The translations under genes and the position numbers were made by a program. Below are positions 53,203-61,281 of a stretch of DNA of 64,000 nucleotides, one piece after another (within the stretch, counting starts at the first letter, position 1; each line of letters opens with the position of its first letter). This stretch comes from Roseateles_B sp051857535 (GTDB taxonomy: Bacteria > Pseudomonadota > Gammaproteobacteria > Burkholderiales > Burkholderiaceae_C), in contig NZ_JBPZGY010000013.1 of the NCBI RefSeq assembly GCF_051857535.1, positions 80,210 to 144,209 on the forward strand, in the 5' to 3' direction. Under the pieces are notes generated by a model. It had not been told where the DNA came from and searched no databases. It saw only the letters and a program-made list of their open reading frames with translations.

Positions 53203-53973
53203 ATGTCATCGACTCCGCCCCGCACCGCCCTGGACCTCAATGCCGACCTCGGCGAGGGCTGCGCCGACGAGGCGCTGATCCTGCCCTGGATCAGCTCGGC
53301 CAACATCGCCTGCGGTGGCCACACGGGCGACGCGGACAGCATGCGGGCGTCCATCGCCCGTGCGCTGGACAGCGGCGTGGCAGTGGGCGCCCATCCCAGC
53401 TATGCCGACCCAGCGCACTTCGGCCGCCAGCCGCAGGCGGTGACGGCGGGGCTGCTGGCCTCGCTGCGCGGCGAACTGGCGCGGCAGCTGCAGGATTTCC
53501 AGCGAGCCGCACAGCGTGAAGGCGCCCGCCCGCGCCACGTGAAGCCGCATGGAGCACTCTACAACCAGGCCGCCCAGGACCCGCAGCTGACGGCGCTGCT
53601 GCTGGACCTGCTGCCGCGCGAGGCGCCAGGCCTGGCCCTGGTCGCCCTGGCAGGCAGCCCGCTGGCCCAGGCTGCACGCCGCGCAGGCCTGCCTGTGCGC
53701 GAGGAGGGCTTTGCCGATCGGCGCTACACCGCGTCCGCCACCCTGCTGCCGCGCAGCGAGCCCGGGGCCGTGCTGGAAGCGCTTGCGGATGGCGTCGCCC
53801 AAGGCCTGGCTCTGGCCCTGGGCGAGCCCGTCCAGGCGCACGAGGGCAGCGCGCTACGACTGCACATCGACACCCTTTGCGTGCATGGCGACGGCCTGGC
53901 CGCCCTGCCTCTGGTGCGCGCGCTGCATGAATCCCTGCGAGCGGCCGGCCTGGCCCTGCGCGCCCCTGACTGA
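53203..53973 (+). CDS. pxpA: 5-oxoprolinase subunit PxpA (LamB/YcsF family)
   Basis: A 256-residue protein that hydrolyses the activated 5-oxoproline to L-glutamate together with PxpBC. Signatures are LDLNADLGEG (about 9-18), ANIACGGHTGD (about 31-41) and HVKPHGALYNQ (about 112-122). The ATG at 53203 starts the LNADLGEG motif at the usual distance. It is the third pxp gene in the conserved order. Downstream DUF969 starts 31 bp later. Confidence 0.93.
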   Translation: MSSTPPRTALDLNADLGEGCADEALILPWISSANIACGGHTGDADSMRASIARALDSGVAVGAHPSYADPAHFGRQPQAVTAGLLASLRGELARQLQDFQRAAQREGARPRHVKPHGALYNQAAQDPQLTALLLDLLPREAPGLALVALAGSPLAQAARRAGLPVREEGFADRRYTASATLLPRSEPGAVLEALADGVAQGLALALGEPVQAHEGSALRLHIDTLCVHGDGLAALPLVRALHESLRAAGLALRAPD

Positions 53974-53991
53974 GCCGTTCCTACCGCCCTC

Positions 53992-54004
53992 AAGACCTGA
54001 CCCC
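53992..54004. repeat. Copy 3 of the dispersed AAGACCTGACC motif
   Basis: AAGACCTGACCCC lies in the short gap between pxpA and the DUF969 gene, directly before the ATG at 54005. It is identical to the copy at 49960. Confidence 0.5.
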
Positions 54005-54715
54005 ATGGACCTCGCCCAACTCCTGCCCCTGATCGGCATCCCCCTCGTCGTCGCTGGATTCGCCCTGCGCTTCAACGCCCTGCTGGTGGTGCTGGTGGCT
54101 GGGGCCGTGACCGGTCTGTGCGCCGGCATCGCGCCCCTGGCGCTGCTGGAGCTCTTTGGCGAAAAATTCATGGCCAGCCGCTCGCTGGCGGTGGTCGTGC
54201 TGCTGCTGCCGGTGATGGCACTGGTGGAGCGCCACGGCCTGCGCGAGCACGCCCAAGCCTGGGTAGGCCGGCTGAGGGGCGCCAGCACCGGCCGCCTGCT
54301 GATGCTGTACTACCTGCTGCGCCAGGGCACGGCAGCCTTGGGTCTGACCAGCCTGGGCGGACCAGCCCAGACGGTACGCCCCCTGCTGGCCCCCATGGCT
54401 GAGGGCCTGGCCGTGCACCGCCATGGCCCCTTGCCGCCGGCCCTGCGCGAGCGCATCCTGGCCCACGCCGCGGCCTGCGACAACGTGGCGCTCTTCTTCG
54501 GCGAGGACATCTTCATCGCCTTCGGCGCCGTGCTGCTGATCCACGGCTTCATGTTGCAGAGCGGCATCCCGGTGGCAGAGCCGCTGGTGATCGGCCTGTG
54601 GGCCATTCCGACGGCGCTGTGCGCGGCGATCGTGCACCTGGCGCGCTTGTCGCGGCTGGACGCACAGATCGCCGCCGCCATGCCTGCAGAGCCCAGCACC
54701 TGGGAGGCCGCATGA
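54005..54715 (+). CDS. DUF969 family membrane protein
   Basis: A 236-residue polytopic membrane protein with about six helices and FMASRSLAVVVLLLPVMALVERHGLREHA in the middle, matching DUF969. DUF969 and DUF979 genes commonly sit together beside pxp or pcp genes, so a transport role for 5-oxoproline or a related product is likely but unproven. The start ATG directly follows the AAGACCTGACC copy; its stop overlaps the DUF979 start by 4 bp. Confidence 0.88.
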   Translation: MDLAQLLPLIGIPLVVAGFALRFNALLVVLVAGAVTGLCAGIAPLALLELFGEKFMASRSLAVVVLLLPVMALVERHGLREHAQAWVGRLRGASTGRLLMLYYLLRQGTAALGLTSLGGPAQTVRPLLAPMAEGLAVHRHGPLPPALRERILAHAAACDNVALFFGEDIFIAFGAVLLIHGFMLQSGIPVAEPLVIGLWAIPTALCAAIVHLARLSRLDAQIAAAMPAEPSTWEAA

Positions 54716-55731
54716 GCGCCATCGCCAGCGCCGCCGTCCCGCCCTTGCCCGCCCTGATCAGCCCCGGCCTGACCCTGCCCCTGGTGGGCGTGGTGCTGCT
54801 GGCATCGGCCTTGAGGTGCTGGCGCGAGACTGGCACGCCGCGACGTGTCTGGCGCGGCCTGTTCTGGGCCTTGTTCGGCCTGCCCTTCCTGCTGGGCGAC
54901 CTGATGCTGGACCAGCTCGGCAAGCCCCTCACCTACCGCCTGGTCGGTCTGTTGGTGCTGGCCCTGGGCCTGATCGCGGGGCTGGGCCTCAGCGCCGCCC
55001 CCGACACAAAGCCCTCGCCCCAAGAGCTGAAGCGCCGCCAGCAGCGCGCCGCCCTGCTGGGCCACCGCCTCTTCATCCCGGTGCTGGCCATCCCCGTGCT
55101 GACGGTGGCTGGCGTCCTGGCCGGCCCCGCGCTGCATACCGCGCGGTGGAGCCTGCTCGCCCCGCAAAACCTGACCCTCGCGGCGCTGACCCTGGCATGC
55201 CTCTGCGCGCTATTGCTGGCCTGGCGGCTGACGGGGGACTCGCCACGGCAGGCGCTGCAGTCCTCGCAGGGCTTGATCGAGTCGATTGGCTGGCCGCTGG
55301 CGCTGCCCCTCATGCTGGCCATGCTGGGAGGGGTCTTCCTGGCCAGCCACACTGGCAAGGCAGTGGAGACGCTGGCGCAGGGGCTGCTGCGGCCCGACAG
55401 CAAGCTGGCCGTGGTGACCGTCTACACCCTGGGCATGACTGCCTTCACCATGATCATGGGCAATGCCTTCGCTGCTTTCCCTGTGATGGCTGCCGGTGTG
55501 GCCCTGCCTTTTCTGATCCAGGGCCATGGCGCCAATCCAGCCGCGGTGCTGTCCATCGGCATGCTCTGCGGCTATTGCGGTACGCTGATGACGCCCATGG
55601 CGGCCAACTTCAACATCGTGCCCGCCGCCCTGCTGAACCTGAAGGACCGCCACGCAGTGATCAAGGCGCAGACGCCGACGGCCCTGCTGCTGCTGGCGCT
55701 TCAGACCCTGCTGCTGTACCTGATCGTCTGA
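54712..55731 (+). CDS. DUF979 family membrane protein
   Basis: A 339-residue membrane protein with about nine helices. The FTMIMGNAFAAFPVMAAGVALP segment and the MLCGYCGTLMTPMAANFNIVPAAL segment are typical of DUF979. It is translationally coupled to DUF969 (ATGA overlap) and followed 12 bp later by pcp. Together with DUF969 it likely forms a two-subunit transporter. The transported compound is inferred from context. Confidence 0.88.
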   Translation: MSAIASAAVPPLPALISPGLTLPLVGVVLLASALRCWRETGTPRRVWRGLFWALFGLPFLLGDLMLDQLGKPLTYRLVGLLVLALGLIAGLGLSAAPDTKPSPQELKRRQQRAALLGHRLFIPVLAIPVLTVAGVLAGPALHTARWSLLAPQNLTLAALTLACLCALLLAWRLTGDSPRQALQSSQGLIESIGWPLALPLMLAMLGGVFLASHTGKAVETLAQGLLRPDSKLAVVTVYTLGMTAFTMIMGNAFAAFPVMAAGVALPFLIQGHGANPAAVLSIGMLCGYCGTLMTPMAANFNIVPAALLNLKDRHAVIKAQTPTALLLLALQTLLLYLIV

Positions 55732-55743
55732 GCCCCGCTATCC

Positions 55744-56403
55744 ATGAGCACGCCCGATTGCATCCTGATCACCGGCTTCGAGCCCTTTGACGGCGAGGCC
55801 GTGAACCCCTCCGCCCAACTGGTGCTGCAGTTGCAGGGCGAAGTGGTCGCGCCCGGCGCGCGTGTGGAGGCCGTCGTCCTGCCTTGCGTTTTCGACGAGG
55901 CCCTGCGAGCCCTGGAAGGCCACCTGGACCGGCTGCGGCCGCGCCTCGTCCTGTGCTGCGGCCAGGCCGGCGGACGCAGCGCGCTGAGCTTCGAACGGGT
56001 GGCCATCAACCTCGACGACGCCCGCATTCCCGACAACGCTGGCGCGCAGCCCATCGACCGCCCGGTCTTTGCGACGGGCCCCGCCGCCTACTTCACGAGC
56101 CTGCCGGTCAAGGCCATGACCCAGGCCTTGCGCAGCGCCGGACTGCCGGCCGAGGTGTCCTACACCGCCGGCACCTTTGTGTGCAACCACGTCTTCTACG
56201 GCCTGATGCACCTGGCGCAGCGACGCCCCTGGCTGCGCCAGGCCGGCTTCATGCACGTGCCCTACCTGCCCGAGCAGGGGGCCCATCACCCGCATGCGCC
56301 CTCCATGGCCCTGGATACCATGAGCGCAGGCCTGCGCCTGGCACTGCGGACGGCCTTGCAGACTGCCGAGGACCTGCACGTGAGCGAGGGCACGATCTGC
56401 TGA
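55744..56403 (+). CDS. pcp: Pyroglutamyl-peptidase I
   Basis: A 219-residue cysteine peptidase (C15) that removes N-terminal pyroglutamate from peptides. The start has ILITGFEPFDGEAVNPS, Glu in VLCCGQAGGRSALSFERVAIN, Cys in GTFVCNHVFYGLMH and a C-terminal HVPYLPEQ. It releases 5-oxoproline, which the pxpBCA enzymes upstream would convert to glutamate, so the module is coherent. It stands at the end of the operon. Confidence 0.93.
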   Translation: MSTPDCILITGFEPFDGEAVNPSAQLVLQLQGEVVAPGARVEAVVLPCVFDEALRALEGHLDRLRPRLVLCCGQAGGRSALSFERVAINLDDARIPDNAGAQPIDRPVFATGPAAYFTSLPVKAMTQALRSAGLPAEVSYTAGTFVCNHVFYGLMHLAQRRPWLRQAGFMHVPYLPEQGAHHPHAPSMALDTMSAGLRLALRTALQTAEDLHVSEGTIC

Positions 56404-56598
56404 TGCACGGCTTTTGTGTGTACCGCGATCCACCGACGAGCCGGACCATCAACGCCGGCCCGCCATCGCGGCCGCACCCCTGATGGACAGGTCTTGCCCC
56501 GACCTCGCGCCGGCCCTCATCTGCGAGCAGCCTCGGCGCGTGATGCTGGGAGCCCGGCATGGGAAGCCTCGCTGGCGCCAGTGGCGCCGCTGGCGATA

Positions 56599-56619
56599 GG
56601 GCGCGAGGAGGCCGCGCCC
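56599..56619. terminator. GC-rich hairpin between pcp and the oleate hydratase gene
   Basis: GGGCGCG (56599-56605) pairs with CGCGCCC (56613-56619) across a 7-nt loop, in the gap between two convergent genes, 7 bp past the hydratase stop. There is no T-run, so its efficiency as a terminator is uncertain. Confidence 0.35.
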
Positions 56620-56626
56620 GAGTGGC

Positions 56627-58186
56627 TCAGCGCAGGGCCTTCACCAGTGAGTCCATCATGACCTTGAGCGAGCGGTCGTGCCGCGTGATCGGCGGCACGG
56701 GGCGCTGAACGCCCAGCAACTGGTAGACCGCCATCTGCGCGGCACGCACCGAATACTCGACCGTGAAGACCACATCGTCCGCGATCTCGACGAACTGGCT
56801 GACAAAGGCCAGGTTGCGCGAGCCCGGCGGCACCGGCAGCGGCCGGTCGGCATGCGCCCGTGGCATGAACATGCTGGTGATGTAGGGCATGCGGCAGGGG
56901 ATGCAGACAGCCTCGTCCAAGACCTCGGGGTCGAAGTTCAGGTGGCCACGCAGCTCCTGCAGGATCTCTGCACCGCTGCACTCGCTCATGGGCTTGGCCA
57001 CGAAGTTGCCAATGCGGTCAGGCTGCAGGGCATAGCCCCAGAACACCTGCAGGCCCTCCGGCTGGCCTCGGAAATGCGGCTGGTGATAGAGCACCACGGA
57101 CATCTGCCAGTTCGAGTCCTTGAAAGTCACCAAGCCGCCAGTGCCGGCGCGATTGCCCGTGAAGCCCTCCATGCGGTCGAAGAAGGCCGGCTGCGCGCAG
57201 GTGACGGTGAAGGAGAGCCAGTAGGACTCCGTGAGCTTGCCGTTGAAGGCCGCCGGATTGCCGAACTGAGGCCGGCCCTGAGCCAGCTTCTCCCACAGGG
57301 CCCAGCCCTGGCTGTCCGTCTTGCTCAGGCGCGGCGCCGGGGCACTCATGCTGCCAACACTGGACGCGTCGGTCATGGAAGCGTTCTGCACGAAGACCAG
57401 GTCATCGGGCGCCAGCGTCACGCGGCGCTCGCCCTGGGCGTCACGCAGGGTGATCGAACGGGCCAGGATCTGGTTGTCCTGCTCCTCCAGCGACACGTCC
57501 GTCGCGGTCGTGCCGTGCACGAAGCTGACACCGTGCTGCAGCAACCAGGCTTCCAGTGGACGCACCAGGGAGTCGTACTGGTTGTAGACCGTGCGCTTGA
57601 CGCCGCCCAGGGTTTCGATGCGCGGGAACTCGTTCATGAAGCGGTGCAGATAGCGCTTGAACTCCACCGCGCTGTGCCAGGGCTGGAAGGCAAAGGTGGT
57701 CTGCCACATCCACCAGAAGTTGGTCTCGAAGAAGCCGGGCGAAAGCCAGTCGCTGATCTTGCTGCTGCCCAGCGCCTCCTCGCTGGCCTCGGTGAGGCGC
57801 AGCAGCTCCAGGCGGTCGGCGTGGCTGAAGCCCATGTGAGAGACATCCAGCTTGTGGCGGCGGCGATCCACCAGCCGGGCCTTGGAGTGCGCGGGGTTCT
57901 GCTCGTTGAAGCGAACCGTCTCCTCGAAGACCGAGAGACCAGGCTGGTCCAGCGAGGGGATGGTCTTCATCAGGTCCCAGAGGCACTCGTAGTGATCGGT
58001 GGTCAGCATCCGCCCCCCGCGCAGGCTGTAGCCCTGCTCTGGGCGCCAGGCGGCGTCCAGGCTGCCGCCGCTGAGGGGCTGGCTCTCGTAGATGGTGATG
58101 TCCGTGCCGGGCACACCGGCGTCTCGGATCATGAAGGCGGCGCCGGCCAGCGAACCGATGCCGCTGCCGAGGAAATGGGCTTTCAT
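56627..58186 (-). CDS. ohyA: Oleate hydratase
   Basis: A 519-residue FAD-dependent hydratase that adds water to the 9,10 double bond of oleate, giving 10-hydroxystearate. The start has the FAD-binding GSGIGSLAGAAFMIRDAG (about 8-25), then ESQPLSGGSLD and YSLRGGRMLTTDHYECLWDL, all characteristic. Many oleate hydratases are about 550-650 residues, so this is short. The ATG at 58186 starts right before the FAD motif. It may help cells detoxify exogenous unsaturated fatty acids. Confidence 0.9.
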   Translation of the reverse strand: MKAHFLGSGIGSLAGAAFMIRDAGVPGTDITIYESQPLSGGSLDAAWRPEQGYSLRGGRMLTTDHYECLWDLMKTIPSLDQPGLSVFEETVRFNEQNPAHSKARLVDRRRHKLDVSHMGFSHADRLELLRLTEASEEALGSSKISDWLSPGFFETNFWWMWQTTFAFQPWHSAVEFKRYLHRFMNEFPRIETLGGVKRTVYNQYDSLVRPLEAWLLQHGVSFVHGTTATDVSLEEQDNQILARSITLRDAQGERRVTLAPDDLVFVQNASMTDASSVGSMSAPAPRLSKTDSQGWALWEKLAQGRPQFGNPAAFNGKLTESYWLSFTVTCAQPAFFDRMEGFTGNRAGTGGLVTFKDSNWQMSVVLYHQPHFRGQPEGLQVFWGYALQPDRIGNFVAKPMSECSGAEILQELRGHLNFDPEVLDEAVCIPCRMPYITSMFMPRAHADRPLPVPPGSRNLAFVSQFVEIADDVVFTVEYSVRAAQMAVYQLLGVQRPVPPITRHDRSLKVMMDSLVKALR

Positions 58187-58305
58187 TGGAATGCTCCCTG
58201 TCAAGAATGAGTGAGGCCCATTCTTCGCAGGGGCGGCTGCGACCGCTTGATTCAGGTCAGCCCGAGAGACGGAGCGAGAGCCCTCTCTAAAGCACAGGCA
58301 GGCAT

Positions 58306-58488
58306 TCAGCCCTGCGGATGCCGCGCAGCCCAGGCCCGCAAGGCCTGGCGGTAGGCGTCCATGGCCAGGTCGTGGGCGTCGAAGATGCAAGGGTCGCAGC
58401 CATTGCCGCAACAGTCCTCCAGCGCGGGTGGCTGTGGCGGCTGGGGCATGGGGTCGTCGTCGGGCGCGGGTGCGGAGGGCGGACTCAT
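58306..58488 (-). CDS. Oxidoreductase-like small protein
   Basis: A 60-residue protein with a proline-rich N-terminal part and the block EDCCGNGCDPCIFDAHDLAMDAY (about 24-46) that defines the oxidoreductase-like (PF09791) domain, found in the N-terminal portion of some Cys-rich proteins. The four Cys may hold a metal site. It lies about 120 bp upstream of ohyA and 126 bp from the divergent XRE gene. No function is known. Confidence 0.78.
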   Translation of the reverse strand: MSPPSAPAPDDDPMPQPPQPPALEDCCGNGCDPCIFDAHDLAMDAYRQALRAWAARHPQG

Positions 58489-58614
58489 GCGGGCTATTGT
58501 CTCGCGGGCGTGCAGACAAGCCGCGGGTCAGCGCGCAGCGGGCCAGGCAGCATAGGGCCATTACGGACCCATCTACGGGGCCACCCATGGGGCCACTGCG
58601 GCCACAATGGCGCC

Positions 58615-58884
58615 ATGGCACAAGGCAAACGCATCTCCGTCGACATCCACCCCAGCGCACTGCAGGCCATCCAGGCCCTGGGCGCGGCCGCCCGCCAGGC
58701 ACGGCAGCAGGCCGGCGAGGGCCAGGCCGCCGCGGCCGCGCGGCTGGGTGTGCATGTGCAGACCATAGGCCGGATCGAGGCCGGCGAGCCCGGCGTGGCC
58801 ATTGGCCACGTGCTGGGGCTGCTCGCGCTGTACGGGATCTCCGCCGCCCCCCAGAACCTCGCGACACCTGCGGCCGGGGCATGA
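58615..58884 (+). CDS. XRE-family helix-turn-helix protein
   Basis: An 89-residue protein with one HTH domain: ALGAAARQARQQAGEGQAAAAARLG, then HVQTIGRIEAGEPGVAIGHVLGLLALYGI. It would bind DNA as a small dimer. The ATG at 58615 gives a normal XRE length; longer frames lack support. It overlaps the GNAT gene by 4 bp, so the two are probably co-expressed, much as in small regulatory or antitoxin-like pairs, though no toxin is evident. Confidence 0.78.
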   Translation: MAQGKRISVDIHPSALQAIQALGAAARQARQQAGEGQAAAAARLGVHVQTIGRIEAGEPGVAIGHVLGLLALYGISAAPQNLATPAAGA

Positions 58885-59414
58885 GCGTCGCGCAACTGGG
58901 CGGCCTGCAGATACCGCGCTTCGAGACCGAGCGCCTGTGGCTGCGCCCCTTCTGCGAGGCAGACTTCGACGGCCTGGCGCATTTCTTTGCCAGCCCGGTC
59001 TCCGCCACCTATGGCGGCCCCTGCTCGCGCGAGGAAGCCTGGCGCAAGTTCGCGGCCTACCTGGGTCACTGGGCCCTGCGCGGCTACGGCCCCTGGGCGC
59101 TGGAATGCAAGCGTGACGGCGCCTTCATCGGCCTGAGCGGCTTGTGGAACCCTGAGGGCTGGGTGGAGCCCGAGATCACCTGGGCCCTGCTGCCCGAGGC
59201 CCAGGGACAGGGCTATGCCACCGAAGCTGCGCGAGGCGCCCTGGCCGCAGCCTACGACCACTTCGGCTGGCGCACGGCCGTCAGCGTGGTGGCAGAGGGC
59301 AACACCGCGTCCAGGGCCGTGGCCGAGCGCCTGGGCGCACAGCTTGAGCAGTGCATCCCCTTCCGCGGCGGCCAGGGCCTCGTGTACCGACACCGCGGGC
59401 CTGACGCGGCCTGA
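58881..59414 (+). CDS. GNAT family N-acetyltransferase (RimJ/RimL-like)
   Basis: A 177-residue acetyltransferase starting with IPRFETERLWLRPFCEADFDGL, a RimJ/RimL signature. The acetyl-CoA site is LPEAQGQGYATEAARGALAAAYDHFG (about 109-134), followed by NTASRAVAERLGAQ. It is coupled to the XRE gene by a 4-bp overlap. Such proteins acetylate ribosomal proteins or antibiotics; the substrate is unknown here. Confidence 0.87.
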   Translation: MSVAQLGGLQIPRFETERLWLRPFCEADFDGLAHFFASPVSATYGGPCSREEAWRKFAAYLGHWALRGYGPWALECKRDGAFIGLSGLWNPEGWVEPEITWALLPEAQGQGYATEAARGALAAAYDHFGWRTAVSVVAEGNTASRAVAERLGAQLEQCIPFRGGQGLVYRHRGPDAA

Positions 59415-59437
59415 ACTCCACGCCCCTGCCTGTTGCC

Positions 59438-60646
59438 TCAAGCCTGAGCCGCGCGTCCCTGCGCCAGGGTCGGGCCCCGCGCAATGAGCCCCCTGGCCGG
59501 CAAGAGCGGCACTGGCACCGGCGCAACCTGCCCGACCTGCTGCACCCGCGCCGCGACCTCGTCATACCAATAGGCCGCAGGCTGTGCGCCCTCGGCGAGT
59601 TCATGCCAGGTACGTTCCAGCGCCTGCACCAGGCGCCGGCTGGCGCTGCTGTGCAGCCAGCGCGCAGCCAGGGCCTTCAGCGGCAATTCATGGACCGAAC
59701 CCAGCCACAGCGCGGGCGGGAGTTCGTGGGTCAGCGGCAGCACCTGTCCGTCCGACTGCAGCACCAGCACAGGTGCCAGGGCCGTCAGGCCCGGCGCCGG
59801 CCAAGTGGGCACCAGGCGATCGCGGTGGGCGAGGATCTGGCCCTGGCTCAGTGCGTCCACCTGCACCCTCACGCCGCTGCTCGCCTGCAGGGTCAGCGCC
59901 AGGCGCTGCGCCTCGACGATGGCGGCCAGCAGCTCCTGGCCGTCAGGACGCTCATCCAGCAGGGTCTCGCGCGCACGCCCGTGCAGCGTCAGCGGATGCA
60001 CCTGCACGCTGTGTGCGCCGTGCGCAGCGGCCAGCCCCACGACGTCCTCAAGCTCGTCAACGTTGTGCTGGGTCAGCGTGAAGATGAAGCCGAAGGGTGT
60101 GCCCGTGGCCCGGGGCTGCTCCAGCAGACGCAGGGTGCGAGCCCGCGCACCGGCCAAGCCGCGCAACGCATCATGCGTGGCCTCGCGACCGTCGATGGAA
60201 ATGGCGAGCCGGTCCAGCAGCGGCGCAATGGCCGCCCATCGTCCCGGACTCAGCAGCAGGCCGTTGCTGGTGAGACTGGTCAGCAGCCCGAGCCGGCGGG
60301 CATGGCGCAGCAAGCCTGGCAGTTCGTCGTAGAGCAGGGGTTCGCCGCCGGACACCGCCAACTGCCGATAGCCCAATGCCGCGGCATCATCGAGGACTGC
60401 GCACAGCAGCTCCAGCGGGAGCTGCTGCGTTGCCCGCGGGCCGGAAGCTGTGTAGCAATGTGCACAGGCCAGGTTGCACAGGCGCGTGGGATGCAGCTGG
60501 ACGATGGGCGCCACACCCGTAGGCCCGCCACAGCCGGCCTGCAACGCCGGGCGCGCGATGGCACCCGGCGCCGTCCAGGGGGCGAAAAGCTCAGCCACCC
60601 ACGGCCCCGCGGGCGCCAAGCTGGGTGATGCCGCCTTCCAGCACAT
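59438..60646 (-). CDS. Radical SAM enzyme with degenerate SPASM-like tail
   Basis: A 402-residue radical SAM protein. The CxxxCxxC site is C57-NLA-C61-AH-C64, followed by YTASGP and the GGEP motif (about 100). The SPASM-position segment DGQVLPLTHELP has Pro304-Leu305 where SPASM proteins have Pro-Cys, and there is no Cys after residue 82, so no auxiliary cluster site is apparent. Single Cys2 and Cys39 precede the cluster site. The ATG at 60646 overlaps the 133-residue gene by 56 bp; a GTG at 60598, which overlaps it by only 8 bp, is a serious alternative. A RiPP-modifying role is inferred from its gene partner. Confidence 0.82.
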   Translation of the reverse strand: MCWKAASPSLAPAGPWVAELFAPWTAPGAIARPALQAGCGGPTGVAPIVQLHPTRLCNLACAHCYTASGPRATQQLPLELLCAVLDDAAALGYRQLAVSGGEPLLYDELPGLLRHARRLGLLTSLTSNGLLLSPGRWAAIAPLLDRLAISIDGREATHDALRGLAGARARTLRLLEQPRATGTPFGFIFTLTQHNVDELEDVVGLAAAHGAHSVQVHPLTLHGRARETLLDERPDGQELLAAIVEAQRLALTLQASSGVRVQVDALSQGQILAHRDRLVPTWPAPGLTALAPVLVLQSDGQVLPLTHELPPALWLGSVHELPLKALAARWLHSSASRRLVQALERTWHELAEGAQPAAYWYDEVAARVQQVGQVAPVPVPLLPARGLIARGPTLAQGRAAQA

Positions 60647-60992
60647 TGCCGGGCTGCACCACGTGGCCGAAGTCCAGCTGCATGCGGATCAGGTCCGGCC
60701 AGGGCGTGCCATCAATCAGGATGCGTGGCGGCTTGACCTCCCCACCATGCACCCGGTGCCACTTCAGCCAGAACAGCAGGTCGTTGCCGCACATGGGCAC
60801 GTCATCGCCCGCATAGCTCAGCGAGAGCCGCATGCCGGTGGCGTTGGCCCCACCGTAGACCGTGGCTTCCTCGATGCGGGCCGGCGACTTGTCCATCGCC
60901 TGTGCGATCTCCCGCACGGACTCCTCGGTCAGCTGGCGGGCCTTCCAGGCGGCCAGCAGCTTTTCCGAACCACGTTGCTTGTCGATGTTCAT
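60591..60992 (-). CDS. 133-residue candidate RiPP precursor or radical SAM partner protein
   Basis: A 133-residue protein of unknown family. It has an N-terminal helix-rich part (SEKLLAAWKARQLTEES), a TVYGG motif (44-48), one Cys (C68) in a MCGND segment, the W/K/H-rich LLFWLKWHRVH (72-82), and a Gly-rich C-terminus (LEGGITQLGARGAVGG). It is upstream of and overlaps the radical SAM gene on the same strand, as precursor or partner genes do. GGGAG lies about 9 nt before the ATG. It could be a substrate with a long leader or a binding protein for the enzyme; sequence alone cannot decide. Confidence 0.6.
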   Translation of the reverse strand: MNIDKQRGSEKLLAAWKARQLTEESVREIAQAMDKSPARIEEATVYGGANATGMRLSLSYAGDDVPMCGNDLLFWLKWHRVHGGEVKPPRILIDGTPWPDLIRMQLDFGHVVQPGNVLEGGITQLGARGAVGG

Positions 60993-61087
60993 GATGGGGA
61001 CTCCCTTGATGAGGGCAAAGGCGGCCGCGCAGGACGCGCGGCTTGGCCTTCAGACTCTAGGAGCCCCGCGCCGCGAAGCCGCCCACG

Positions 61088-61129
61088 ACCTAGGGGGGCC
61101 CGGCCCCGGGAGCGCGCCAACCTAGGGGG
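61088..61129. promoter_or_regulatory. Direct repeat of ACCTAGGGGG between the radical SAM operon and the TetR gene
   Basis: The 10-mer ACCTAGGGGG occurs at 61088-61097 and 61120-61129. The spacing of 32 bp is about three helical turns, so a protein could bind both on one face. It lies in the 289-bp gap between the 133-residue gene and the divergent TetR gene, and may control one or both. The role is inferred. Confidence 0.45.
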
Positions 61130-61281
61130 ATGCCGGGATCGGTGGTTCCCACCGCGAACCCTTGCGCAGGCCGAACGTCCCCGGCGTTAGGCAGGCGCTG
61201 GCATCAGGACGGCAACGCAGGGAAGCGCATCGCCTGCCCGCTCTAGACTGCGGATCGCCCCTTGTTCCGCTGACCCCACCC

